Below, piece by piece: positions 1 through 9,579 of a stretch of DNA of 64,000 bases. The position numbers and the translations under genes are program-made. The first letter of the stretch is position 1. Every line of letters begins with the position of its first letter. This stretch comes from Chara braunii (Eukaryota; Streptophyta; Charophyceae; Charales; Characeae): assembly GCA_003427395.1 (NCBI GenBank), contig BFEA01000022.1, forward strand, positions 2,142,605 through 2,206,604. Direction: 5' to 3'. The notes beneath the pieces were generated by a model. It ran no database searches. It was not told the origin of the DNA and saw only the letters and a list, made by a program, of their open reading frames with translations.

Positions 1-64
1 CNCCAGTGTGAATCGCCATCTGTTTGCATATATGCAAAGTGGAAGTGAAAGCGACTCTAATTGC

Positions 65-96
65 ATAATAATAATAATAATAGTAATAATAATTAT
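65..96. repeat. AAT/ATA microsatellite
   Basis: About ten ATA/TAA units with one G interruption. Confidence 0.9.
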
Positions 97-224
97 TGCA
101 AGGCATATGAGTGTGAATGACATACAGAAAACCAAGTTGCGAAATCACACAGATGTCTGAGTACTCGTGTACAAGCAAAGAACGCAGTAACACCGAGAAT
201 CCATCCAAATAGAGCAATACAATG

Positions 225-440
225 AAGTAATGAGCCAATGTTCAAGCCCATAGGTCACACCAACACAGTATCCAAGGTCGCTCCTCTCTGTCTGGCGCTC
301 AGCGCCCCAGCCTCCTCTACCCAACTATCCTACCTACAACTGTATTCACGCAACTGACTCACTTCGACTCTCGTAGACCAACGTACATGATGTCAACACC
401 TTAGCCGACCTCTCCTCATGCACCAGGTGCGTATCTCGTC
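225..440 (+). repeat. LTR-B internal block (third, most diverged copy)
   Basis: This shares an ordered set of words with 18215-18415 and 19195-19395, including TGGCGCTC(A/G)GCGCC near 292, GATGTCAAC near 389 and CACCAG|GTGCGT near 422. It is the divergent member of a three-copy block; the other two are a tandem pair about 980 bp apart. Confidence 0.5.
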
Positions 441-668
441 ACCCTCATTAGACCTTGAGAACCCACATTCGCCTCCTTTCCTCACTCTCGTCTCCTTCCT
501 CTTCGTCTCCACATTCCCCTCCTCTTTGCGGGTTGCCTTCACCTTGTTGCCGACCAGCTCACTCACCCCTTTCATTATCCGTACTCAGCCTTTGCTAATA
601 AATCTGAATCTGCCCAGCTTTCGACGACTTATTCATCAGGCCATTTGTCTTAGTAAAAAGAAATACAA

Positions 669-728
669 AATAACTAAATAACTAAATAACTAAATAACTA
701 ACTAACTAAATAATAAATAAATAAATAA
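669..728. repeat. TAACTAAA / TAAA low-complexity tandem
   Basis: Tandem TAACTAAA-type 8-mers degenerate into TAAA 4-mers. Confidence 0.9.
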
Positions 729-1017
729 GAGAGCACAGCTCGTGACTTTGCAATGAGCAAGAGGCCGCTTCAACTCACGAGCGCAGTTCGTAGAGATAAG
801 TGACTCTTCCTTCTTCCCTTCTCTTCTCCTTCTCCTTCTCCTTCTTATCGGACTCATCCTCCTTTTCCCTGCTCATTTTCCTGTTCGCCTCCTTTCTCCC
901 TCTGCGTTCTTTTCCTTCTTCACATACCTATGTCCCCGGTTTCTCCTTTTCGCTTCCTTAAAAGTACCTAGTCGTATTTATGACTAAGGTCGAGATACTA
1001 ATAGCTAGTAATAGGAA

Positions 1018-1061
1018 TAATGATGATGAAGATGATAATAATAATATTATAATAATAATAA

Positions 1062-1117
<56 letters not shown>

Positions 1118-1190
1118 TATTAGTAGCAATAACAACAACAACCGTGAAAAACAAATAACAATAATAATAATAATAATAATGATAATAACG
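1018..1190. repeat. AAT microsatellite
   Basis: Long AAT run interrupted by CAA and GAT units. The minus-strand leucine/isoleucine-rich ORFs over it are translation artefacts of the repeat. AAT tracts occupy matching positions in LTR-B copy 2 (19058-19122, 20160-20250). Confidence 0.9.
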
Positions 1191-1335
1191 AATGTATATA
1201 AGATGTCTTCTTTGTCCAATATAGTCATGTCGGTGTTGCGATGCGTTCGGTAAGCTGCGACAGTGCACTTTTGCTTTGCTTATTCGAGCTCACCTCTTGT
1301 CGTGGTGAGTGCTCATCTTTATCCTCTCCCTCTTT

Positions 1336-1367
1336 CCATCTCTCTCTCCCCCTTCTCTCTCTCTCTC

Positions 1368-1426
<59 letters not shown>

Positions 1427-1470
1427 CGCGCGCGCGCGCGCGCGCGCTCGCTCTCTCTCTCTCTCTCTTA
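1336..1470. repeat. CT microsatellite with internal (CG)n core
   Basis: (CT)n is followed at about 1424-1447 by an unbroken run of alternating C and G, then more (CT)n. The CG core is a strict purine-pyrimidine alternation. The apparent Arg/Glu and Leu/Ser ORFs here are artefacts. Confidence 0.95.
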
Positions 1471-1496
1471 CACGTATACACACACACGCAGTAGTA

Positions 1497-1870
1497 GTGT
1501 AGATTTTCCTTGTTATAGTGGTAGGTTCACTCGATTTCACTCTTCTCGATGAAGTAGCTTGGGTTCGGCCGTGCGATCGGTCACATACACACACAGAACA
1601 CAGAAGTGCGTACAAGTAGTGATGTATATCTCCGTTTTTTAGCGGTAGGTTCATTCGATTATGTCCATCTTATCGATGGAAGTACCACGAAGTCGCCACG
1701 GGATTCAACACTCACTCACATACACATATATACATACATTCACTCGCACACACACTCGCACACACACACACATACACACACTCTAGTGTAGCGTTAGATT
1801 CATTGGATTTTCGATCATGCTATCGAGGGAAGTAGCGTTAGGCTAGCCGTGGGGTAGGAGACTTACCCAT
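1497..1870 (+). repeat. Three copies of a ~75-bp module separated by CA-rich spacers
   Basis: Copies lie at about 1497-1580, 1621-1705 and 1790-1870, each with the order GTGTA/GATGTA, GCGGTAGGTTCATTCGATT-like sequence, CTATCGATGG(A)AGTA-like sequence and GCCGTG. A fourth copy is at 20848-20935 in LTR-B copy 2. CA repeats fill the spacers (1558-1605, 1716-1786). No function recognised. Confidence 0.65.
1716..1786. repeat. CA-rich microsatellite
   Basis: Interrupted (CA)n with TATA and CTCG interruptions. Confidence 0.85.
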
Positions 1871-2025
1871 TTTCACTCTCTTCTTCTTCGTCGTCTGTTA
1901 TCTTTCTCTTCTTCGTCGTCGTCGTAGTCGGTGTCTGGGTCGTAGTCGCCGTAGCCATCGTTCGTCGTAGGCCTCACCTCCGTTGTTTCCTCCTCGTCTG
2001 TTTCTTCCTTTCCTTTGCGCGTCCT

Positions 2026-2029
<4 letters not shown>

Positions 2030-2077
<48 letters not shown>

Positions 2078-2180
2078 CTCTCTCTCTCTCTTCTTCTTCT
2101 TCTTCTTCTCCTTCTTCTTCTTCTTCCTTCTCCTCCTCCTCCTCCTCCTCTTCTTCTTCTTCTTCTTCTTCTTCTTCTCC
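2030..2180. repeat. CT then CTT/CTC microsatellite
   Basis: (CT)n from about 2030 to 2092 passes into (CTT)n and (CTC)n. The equivalent position in LTR-B copy 2 is the CTT tract at 21207-21276. A donor-like CACG|GTAAGT follows at about 2560. Confidence 0.9.
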
Positions 2181-2640
2181 TTTCCTTGCGCCGCTACCTC
2201 GTTGTTTTCTCTGCGCGGTCTCTCCTCTTCCCGTCTCGCTTTTCTCCTTCTTCGTCTTAGAGTTCTTCTTCTTCTTCCTCTTCTTCTTCGTATTTGCACT
2301 TTCTTATTTTCCCCGCGCGGTTTTCTGCTACCTCCGCGTGATTTCTTTTCTACCTCCGCGCACCTCCTCTTTTCGTCTCGTTTCTCCTCCATGCTCACTA
2401 CTCCGCAGTCTCCTTCCTGCTCGTATGCCGACGACCTCATGCTTACGGTGTTCGGCTCCTTTCCCTCAAGGGAATATGCTCCCCGACGGCAACGGCTTCT
2501 TCCGTGCCGTAGGTGGACCTAGAGCGATCAAAATCGCGTCGGGACTTTGCTTGCCACGGTAAGTTTTCATTTCTTCTTACTGAATTTGCCCTAGTTTTAG
2601 GGGCAGATTGATTAAAGTAATTTTATATAGGATAATAACG

Positions 2641-2760
2641 GGATCCAAGGAAATAATAAGAAAAAAGAAGAAACGAATCTAACTACTAACAAGAATAAAA
2701 TAAACAAAAGAAAACAAAAGAAAACAGTAACAAGAAAAATAAAAAATAAAAAAATTCAAC
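2641..2760. repeat. A-rich tract of LTR-B
   Basis: AAAATAAA/AAACAAAAG-type sequence containing the word CGAATCTAACTA, shared with 21680-21795. Confidence 0.7.
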
Positions 2761-2833
2761 TTCTATCTACCCTCAACTGCCAAGTGTCGAGCCCTGCTTC
2801 AATACGGCTAACTATAACTAACTCTGATAAATG

Positions 2834-2855
2834 AGGTCGCGGGTTCAAGTCCCGA
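2834..2855 (+). other. tRNA T-arm/B-box-like motif in LTR-B copy 1
   Basis: GCGGGTTCAAGTCCCGA has a seven-base loop TTCAAGT and a nearly complete stem, matching a Pol III B box (GGTTCAANTCC). It is preceded by CTGATAA, which resembles an anticodon loop. A full cloverleaf does not form because the anticodon and acceptor stems do not pair. The equivalent motif in copy 2 is at 21853-21874. I read it as a tRNA-derived fragment, not a functional tRNA gene. Confidence 0.45.
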
Positions 2856-3675
2856 CTGTCCGAAGGCGGGGTACCAAAAAGGCTAGTGTGAGCTCCTTAT
2901 CAAAAGGATCTAGCTCGGGTCGGATGGATTCAATCCCCGGGTCACCTCATTGTGAATCCGCACCGAAACCCACTGAGCTAGCTCCTACTTCGGGTAGAGG
3001 AGAAGCAGCTCAGGCATATGTAGAGTAGTGAGGTTCAGTCCGCCTAGTGCCCCAAACCCATTTCTAGGTCTGTATGTGTGTACATGCTTGCTGGTATGCG
3101 TGCCTGTCTGTGTACTCGTCAGCTTGAGTGCGCATGTGACCCGCGAGGGTACTTGGTAGGTCGGAAGGCACGAAGGCTGGTACTTAGCTGTGGCCGCGAT
3201 ATTGAAGGTCGCGGCGGGGAAAACACTCACGTGGCGGGGAAAGAGGCCTGCGACACTTAAGAGCAGTACGAAACACTCAAGTAGCACGTAGGCCGGTACT
3301 GCACGAAGTAGAGGTAGATGTGCCAGGTACTCAAGGCTGAGCAGAAGAAGATAAAAATTGGCATTTTTAGAGGCCCAGTACCAGTAGATAGACAGGTACC
3401 AGCCCAATCAACTCCTCGACCTTTTCGGTCGGAGGGTATTACTACCGATCCTAACCATCACAGCACGTGTCACAATGATGTGCGTGCATACTAAATGAAA
3501 TTTTCTCACAGATCTTCCCCAGCCTCAATGGCCGAGGAAATCGTTTTTCAGGTGTCACGCTAAAGTGCGCACACCCTTTTCATTTCAGACTGGCCCCATC
3601 ATAGTAGCCGATGTCATCGCTGTGTCGATTGCAAAAACATGGTCAAATACCCTTGTACGAGTACTTGGTCCGACA

Positions 3676-4085
3676 TCGTTATCGGTTTGTTGAAGGAATG
3701 TAGTGATAAGAGGCAAAAGAGTATGGTTGACTCTACCGCCAGAAATGTAAGGCAGAGAAGAAAGGAGGTTCAACCTCGACCTCGGGATGTACCGAAAGTC
3801 ACAAATATTCAGTATGCGGTCAAGGACAATCCTGACAATCGTCGTTTTTGATGAGCAGGGAATTGGTGGAAGAAAGTGAGGTCTCACTCTTATGGTTTCA
3901 TAGGGCACACTCCACGTTACTGTCCATCTCAGCAGAGTGATATATGAATAATGTAATAAGCAAGACCCATCCAAGTGGAAAGCAATGATAGGTTATTTTG
4001 ACAGATTTATAAGTGATTATTGGTTCGTTGGAAGGAAAGGGTATCCAATGCATGATTTTGGTAAATTGTGGTGAAATTGGTGGTA
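3676..4085. other. Unassigned flank between LTR-B and satellite
   Basis: A short open frame at about 3676-3851 (plus) is rich in Arg, Lys and Val. It is too short and unplaced to call a gene. Nothing else is recognisable. Confidence 0.3.
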
Positions 4086-4089
4086 TCCC

Positions 4090-4765
4090 TTGCAACATTA
4101 TCTTTTTTCAAATTGCCATTTTGCAAACATTGAAACATTGACTGAATGTATAACAGACAGATGTTTAATTTTGAGTTATGATTGGATGTATGACGTAAAA
4201 GTGTGCAGTCATTCCCTAGGTAAACCTGGATGTATGATTCACTTGAGTGGCTCATTCCCTGACTGGAGTTGAATGTATGGTGGAACCTATGTATCTATTT
4301 CCCAGTTTATCTGGATGTAAGGATTTCAGGTTGAACTCACATTTTTCAACAAAGGTCGGATGTATGCTGTATGCTCGAGTTGTCCATTCCCTGGCTTGAG
4401 TTGAATGGAGGGGTCTATATATCTATTTCCCAGCGTGTCTGAATGTATGGATTTCAGCTTAATCCCTTATTTCTCGACACAAGTCGGATGTATGGTGCAC
4501 ACTTGGGTTGCTCATTCCCTGACTTAAATTGGATGTATGGTGTCTGACCTATGTATCTAATTCCCTGTTTTTACTTGACGTGTGGATTTCATGGAGGCTT
4601 TCCATTTTTCAGCTAAAGTCGGATGTATGGTATACAACCTTCATTTCCTGAAGATGCTTAGATGTATGGGTTTCAATTTGAATGTTTATTTCCCAGTTTC
4701 GACTGGATGTATAATTCTCAAATTGGATTCTCATTCCCTAAGCTAACTGAATGTATGATATTTAG
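4090..4765. repeat. Satellite with GGATGTATG core, ~43-bp monomers in ~130-bp higher-order units
   Basis: The core (T/C)GGATGTATG(G) recurs about fifteen times at roughly 43-bp steps. The marker GTCGGATGTATG recurs at about 4355, 4483 and 4618, spacing 128-135 bp, so three monomers form one higher-order unit. Companion words are TCATTCCCTG and TATTTCCCAG. Confidence 0.75.
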
Positions 4766-5298
4766 ATATGACATATTCTCATTGTATGAAAATTGTCAAA
4801 CCTTTTAGAGGAAAATGTTGCTTGAGGTGACACTGAGAGTAACTATGGATCAATATCGTGGGTATATGGCAAGACATGAATAAGAACTTTTGTAAGAATG
4901 ATTTCTAACGCAATGGTTTGTTCAGACTACGTCTGAACAACTCTAGGAAGTAGATACGTTTAGAAGACATATCAGGGGTTATTCCTGACTCACTTGAGCT
5001 CTACTCAGGTACAACGCATATATCGACTAATTGGATTTCATTTTGGATATAGTCGAAGGGTTTCCGGTCCCATTCAGAGGGACAAAAGTTTTTGAGTGGC
5101 CGCCAGTGGGATGATGCTGGGATCATTATGAAAAATTTCCCTTAAATTGAAGGCTTTTGGGGGCTAGACCTGCGTCCAAGTTCTGATGGTATCGTGATGA
5201 AAAATAATTTTGTTTCATTGATGCAAAGGCCCGGTTTGATTCTGGACGAATGTTTAATCTCTTCAGTATTGTGTAAATTTTGGTCTCACAAAGACATT
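4766..5298. other. Unassigned; contains one short perfect inverted repeat
   Basis: No coding signal or repeat partner was found. TTGTTCAGAC-TAC-GTCTGAACAA at 4918-4940 is a perfect 10-bp inverted repeat. Confidence 0.4.
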
Positions 5299-5502
5299 TT
5301 ATGAGAGTTTTCGTTTTGATGGTGAACGACGGGGACGTCGTTCAATGGGGTCCGGGAATGTTGTCAGGGCAAATACCCTAACAAGGGTATAGGTATTTTC
5401 CCCGACAACATTCCCGTGACAAGGGTATTTGCCCCGACAACATTCCCGGACCCCATTGAACGACGTCCCCGTCGTTCACCATCAAAACTAAAACTCTCAT
5501 AA
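5299..5502. repeat. Long inverted repeat (about 82-bp arms)
   Basis: The arm 5299-5380 (starting TTATGAGAGTTTT) is almost the exact reverse complement of 5421-5502 (ending AAAACTCTCATAA), with a roughly 40-bp centre. The inner part of each arm carries the LTR-L start word TGTC(A/G)GGGCAAATACCC, and the outer part contains GAACGACG. It therefore looks like an inverted duplication around the 5' end of LTR-L, or a foldback insertion there. Confidence 0.85.
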
Positions 5503-6123
5503 GATATTTGCCGGGGATTTTAAACGTCGAACATTATCTGACTTTTCGTTGAATTGAATGACTTGATGAGACTAACGTTTGTCAAAAGTTTATTCAGACA
5601 TGGCTTATGATCGAAAAACTGAAACTTTTTGAACCTTAGTCCGGACGCCTGCGCTGTTCGAAAGTAATGGCGGTAACCAACAATTTCTAGCAGGGTCGCA
5701 GAGGTAAACGGATGTGGGATCATTAAAGTTAGGCCTATTCTATCTAAAATAATGTTGCGCGGCTTAGCAGTCGCGCTATTTAGGGCCTAAGTAGGCTAAA
5801 AAGAGGGATGCGTCATGTATGGGGTCACGGTGCAGAAGGAATGTGAAGTTTTTTATTTGATTTCCTCGGTCCATGGGGGTTAACCTCGAGCCAGCGGGGG
5901 GGGCCAGCAGACCGATGTCGAGGCCTACCCGTTGGGTGACCCCGAAGCCGTGGATGGGCAGCCATCCACGGGAAAAACGACACACAGATGAGGCCTGCAG
6001 CACCACGGGCAGGCAGGGCCTGTAAGGCCTCAGGCAGTCAGGGCCTGCAAGGCCACAGGACGCAGGAATGGCATGGGCCAAGCTCTTCTTATAGCAGAGT
6101 TGCTCCTCTCACTATCGTGATAC

Positions 6124-6182
6124 GAGCTAGCCAGTAGGTTATAACACCAGACTGCTACCTGACAGACAACGGGATCGAATCA
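6124..6182 (+). other. tRNA-like module T1, unit A
   Basis: TAGCCAGTAGG matches a Pol III A box, and GGGATCGAATC about 45 bp later matches a B box, at true tRNA spacing. Acceptor stems are not convincing. Equivalents are in units B and C and in the solo LTR at 63121-63181. Confidence 0.45.
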
Positions 6183-6370
6183 GATACGCTGCATTTTACT
6201 GGGCATAACTTCTTTTGGGAGCAACCACTTTCTAATAAGTGGCGCGGTCGATCTCGACCGCTCGATTTTGAAGATCACACGGTCGAGATTGGGCCGCACA
6301 AATTAGCATGCCCCCTGCGCAAAGATGACACGCATAAATCGAGAAAAGGTCCAATCTCGAGGGGGGGGGG

Positions 6371-6456
6371 GGATTTGAACGTGGGTTTGCGGCATGGAAA
6401 CGCGTGGCTGAAAATCCACACAATGAACTGAGAAGTGATCGTTAGCATACGCCAAC
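6371..6456 (-). other. tRNA-like module T2, unit A
   Basis: On the minus strand, TGGCGTATGCTAACG (A-box-like) is followed by a GGATTTTCAGCC arm and GTTCAAATCC (B box). The A-to-B distance (about 84 bp) is longer than in ordinary tRNAs. A T-run lies just upstream on the minus strand. Confidence 0.4.
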
Positions 6457-7157
6457 GGATTAAGGAAAAAAAAAAAAAACCTACAATCGAGGCGCCACGT
6501 GGCACAAGAAGAACTAAGGGGACTTAAGGTCCCCAAAGGATGTTGCAGACGCCCGTTTTCACGGGCGATCTTTTCGTTTTTACGTAAGTTTTTTTTTTTT
6601 TCCTTTTTTTATTTTATTTTTGTCTTCTTAGATTTTCTTAATTTTTTTTTTTATAGATTTGTTTTAAATTTTTCTTAGTTTAGGTTTTTTCTTAGATTTG
6701 TTGTTTTTTATATATATATATTTTTTTCCTTCGTTTAGTCAGTGAATTCATTAGGGCGCCCGTTCGTTTCTACAAACGGGCTGCAACTTTCAATGGGGGA
6801 GGCAAATCGAATGTATCTAGTGCTAGAACATGGAAATACAACTACTCCTACTCCTACTACTACTAGGAGAGGGAAAAAGCTTACTTGGCGGCGAATGGTT
6901 ACGACGGTGGAGCAATGTAGCGGACAACAGGTAAGTCTGCAGCCATGTACCCCTCGTTTTTTTGTTTCCGTAAGGCGAGTTATAGAGGAGAGAAAAAAGT
7001 AATGGTCACGAATGTGGTCGTGGTCGAGAACAGGTTCGACATACAAACGAGGCCTGTAGGACCACGGGCAGGCAGGGCCTGCAAGGCCACAGGCCGGAGG
7101 AATGGCATGGGCTAAGCTCTTCTTATAGCAGAGTTGCTCCTCTCACTATCGTGATAG

Positions 7158-7215
7158 GACCTAGCCAGTAGGTTACAACACCAGAATGCTACCCGACAAA
7201 CACCTGGATTGAATC
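7158..7215 (+). other. tRNA-like module T1, unit B
   Basis: Same layout as unit A, with a weaker B box (TGGATTGAATC). Confidence 0.4.
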
Positions 7216-7403
7216 AGATACGCTGCGCCCTACTGGGCATAGCTTCTTTTAGGAGCAGCCACTTCCCAATAACTGGCGTGGTCGATCTCGACCGCTCGAT
7301 TTTAAAGATCACACGACCGAGATCGGATCGCGCAGATTAGCATGCCCCCTGCGCAAGGATGACACGCATAAATCGAGAAAATGTCCAATCTCGAGAAGGG
7401 GGG

Positions 7404-7490
7404 GAGATTCGAACCTGGGTCTGCGGCATGGAAACGCTTGGCTGAAAATCCACACAGTGAACTGAGAAGTGATCGTTGGCATACGCCAAC
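7404..7490 (-). other. tRNA-like module T2, unit B
   Basis: On the minus strand it carries the best B box of the set, GGTTCGAATC. Equivalent to unit A and to 62840-62930. Confidence 0.42.
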
Positions 7491-8081
7491 GGATTAAGAA
7501 AAAAAAAAAAAAAAAACCTACAAGGCGCCACGTGGCACAAGAAGAACTAAGGGGACTTAAGGTCCCCAAAGGATGTTGCAGGCGTCCGTTTTCACAGGCA
7601 ACCTTTTCACTTTCAGGTAAGTTTTCTTTTTTTTCCTTTTTCTATTTTGTTTTCGTCTTCTTAGATTTTCTTAGATTTTCTTTTTTTAGATTTGTTTTAG
7701 ATTTTTCTTAGTTTAGGTTTTTTCTTAGATTTGTTGTTTTTTAGATTCTATTTTTTTTGTTCCTTCTTTTAGTCTCTGAATTCATTAGGGCGCCCATTCG
7801 TTTTTACGAACGGGCTGCAACTGTCAATGGGGGAGGCAAATCGAATGTATCTCGTGCTAGAACATGGAAATAAAAGTACTACTACTACGACTACTACTAC
7901 GAGAGGGGAAGAGCTTACTTGGCGGCGAATGGTTACGACGGTGGAGCAATGTAGCGGACAACAGGTAAGTCTGCAGCCATGTACCCCTCGTTTTTTATTT
8001 CCATAAGGCGAGTTCTAGAGGAGAAAAAAAAGTAACGGTTGCGAATGTGGTCGTGGTCGAGAATAGGTGCGACACACAAAC

Positions 8082-9009
8082 GAGGCCTGCAGGACCACGG
8101 GTAGGCAGGGCCTGTAAGGCCTCAGGCAGGCAGGGGCTGCAAGGCCACAGGCTGGAGGAATGGCATGGGCCAAACTCTTCTTATAGCAGAGTTGCTCCTC
8201 TCAGTATCGTGATAGGAGCTAGCCTGTAGGTTACAACACCAGAATGCTACCCGACAGACACCGGGATCGAATCAGATACGTTGCGCCCTACTGGGCATAG
8301 CTTCTTTTGGGAGCAACCACTTCCCAATAAGTGGTGCGGTCGATCTCGACCGCTCGATTTTGAAGATCACACGACCGAGATCGGGCCGCGCAATTTAGCA
8401 TGCCCCCACGGCAAGGATGACACACATAAATCGAGGCGTCACGTGGCACAAGAAGAGCTAAAGGGAGTTAAGGTCCCCAAAGGATGTTGCAGGCGCCCGT
8501 TTTCACAGACAACCTTTTCGTTTTCAGGTAAGTTTTTTTTTTTTTTCCTTTTTTTTTTTNTTTTCGTCTTCTTAGATTTTCTTAGATTTTCTTTTTTTAG
8601 ATTTGTTTTAGATTTATCTTAGTTTAGGTTTTTTCTTAGATTTGATGTTTTTTAGATTTTTTTTTTTTTGTTCTTTCGTTTAGTCTGTGAATTCATTAGG
8701 GCGCCCGTTCGTTTTTACGAACGGGCTGCAACTGTAAATGGGGGAGGCAAATCGAATGTATCTAGTGCAAGAATATGGAAATAGAACTAGTACTACTACG
8801 ACTACTACTACTACGACAACTACTACCACTACTACTACTACGAGAGGGGAAAAACTTACTTGGCGGCGAATGGTTACGACGGTGGAGCAATGTAGCGGAC
8901 AACAGGTAAGTCTTCATCCATGTACCCCTCGTTTTTTGTTTCCGTAAGGCGAGTTCTAGAGGAAAGAAAAAAGTAAGGGTTGCGAATGTGGTCGTGGTCG
9001 AGAATAGGT
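8082..9009 (+). repeat. LTR-L tandem unit C (about 928 bp, lacks T2)
   Basis: Third copy. It goes straight from ATCGAG at about 8431 to GCGTCACGTGG, whereas unit A has about 140 bp (including T2) between two ATCGAG copies. The CTA/ACT microsatellite near 8785-8845 is expanded. One N lies at 8560. Confidence 0.85.
8216..8273 (+). other. tRNA-like module T1, unit C
   Basis: TAGCCTGTAGG and CGGGATCGAATC are present at the same spacing as unit A. Confidence 0.42.
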
Positions 9010-9048
9010 GCAGCCCCAAAAGTTTCTAGAGGCTGATGGGACTGCAAC

Positions 9049-9259
9049 TGTTCGTTTTGAACAAACAACAACGAAATGGTTGAGTTCAAACATTTCCAGA
9101 AACACCTGGCCTGGGAAAACGGCCAGGTACCCCTGGGGGTTGATGACCTTGGTCCCCCTAGGGGAAAACCAAGGCGCCGGACTCCTAGTCGTTGATTTAG
9201 ATCAAGGGTTAGGAGCACCAATGAATTTTGCCTGGTTGTGGGCAAAGCAGCTGCCCACA
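9049..9259 (+). promoter_or_regulatory. Cluster of seven consecutive hairpins upstream of the LTR-L TATA box
   Basis: Stems in order are: TGTTC/GAACA (9049-9063); GAAATG/CATTTC (9073-9096); ACCTGGCC/GGCCAGGT (9104-9128); ACCCC/GGGGT (9128-9139); CCTTGGT/ACCAAGG with inner CCCC/GGGG (9147-9174); CTCCTA/TAGGAG (9182-9215); TGTGGGCA/TGCCCACA with loop AAGCAGC (9237-9259). The same series occurs in the solo LTR (61257-61536), with several stems changed on both sides. Confidence 0.75.
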
Positions 9260-9270
9260 TGTCGTCGGTT

Positions 9271-9280
9271 GGCTATAAGA
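9271..9280 (+). promoter_or_regulatory. TATA-like box of LTR-L copy 1
   Basis: GGCTATAAGA lies 12 bp after the last hairpin and aligns with GGCTATAAAGGC of the solo LTR. A second, possibly alternative, box CTATATATAGGG lies at about 9368-9379. Confidence 0.55.
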
Positions 9281-9579
9281 GTCAGCACTCCACCCAACAG
9301 CCTCACACTTGTGGCAGTGTTGTTGGGGCATTCACTTGTTTGAATGTTGGTTGGTTGCTGCATGCTGCTATATATAGGGGAGTTGTTGTTGGTGGAGGTG
9401 TTGGAGGTGAGAGGGAGCAGTTGGGGGAGAGACAGGCGACAACCATAGCCCAGCCTGGGAACTCACTGCCCCATCTTTGCATGGGTGCCGCGACCGGTGG
9501 GCTGCGTCAAGGCTGGACGGTGCGGCAGGCGACAAGGGTTTGTCGGGGGTTACGCTTCCGAATTTTTGACTCAACGACG

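Larger units (their letters stand above)
1..3675 (-). mobile_element. LTR-B copy 1, partial (runs off window start)
   Basis: Read on the minus strand this begins at 3675 with TGTCGGACC and continues down to the window edge. Its order of blocks matches 18120-23153: terminal hairpin region, tRNA-T-arm-like motif, A-rich tract, CTT tract, 75-bp module, CT/CA microsatellite, AAT microsatellite, and a block containing TGGCGCTCAGCGCC. Both copies start TGTCGG on the minus strand, which fits the 5' end of an LTR. No PBS, PPT or coding domain was found, so it may be a solo LTR or a non-autonomous element. The family assignment is my own comparison within the window. Confidence 0.6.
5990..7048 (+). 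repeat. LTR-L tandem unit A (1059 bp)
   Basis: Starts GAGGCCTGCAGCACC. In order it holds tRNA-like module T1, a palindromic GGTCGATCTCGACC, an opposite-strand tRNA-like module T2, a poly-A stretch, hairpin GGGGAC/GTCCCC, hairpin GCCCGT/ACGGGC, GTAAGT with a poly-T tract, hairpin GCCCGTT/AACGGGC, a CTA/ACT microsatellite and ACAACAG|GTAAGT. The unit then repeats. Confidence 0.85.
7049..8081 (+). repeat. LTR-L tandem unit B (1033 bp)
   Basis: Second copy of the unit with both tRNA-like modules. One 3'-proximal hairpin stem has a G-U-type change (GCCCATTCG opposite CGAACGGGC near 7790). Confidence 0.85.

Noticed and set aside
1241-1654. Overlapping Ser/Leu- and Arg/Glu-rich ORFs
   Set aside because: They are translations of the CT and CG microsatellites in different frames; no non-repeat coding signal.
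2834-2855. Functional tRNA gene
   Set aside because: Only the T arm is convincing; the acceptor and anticodon stems do not pair.
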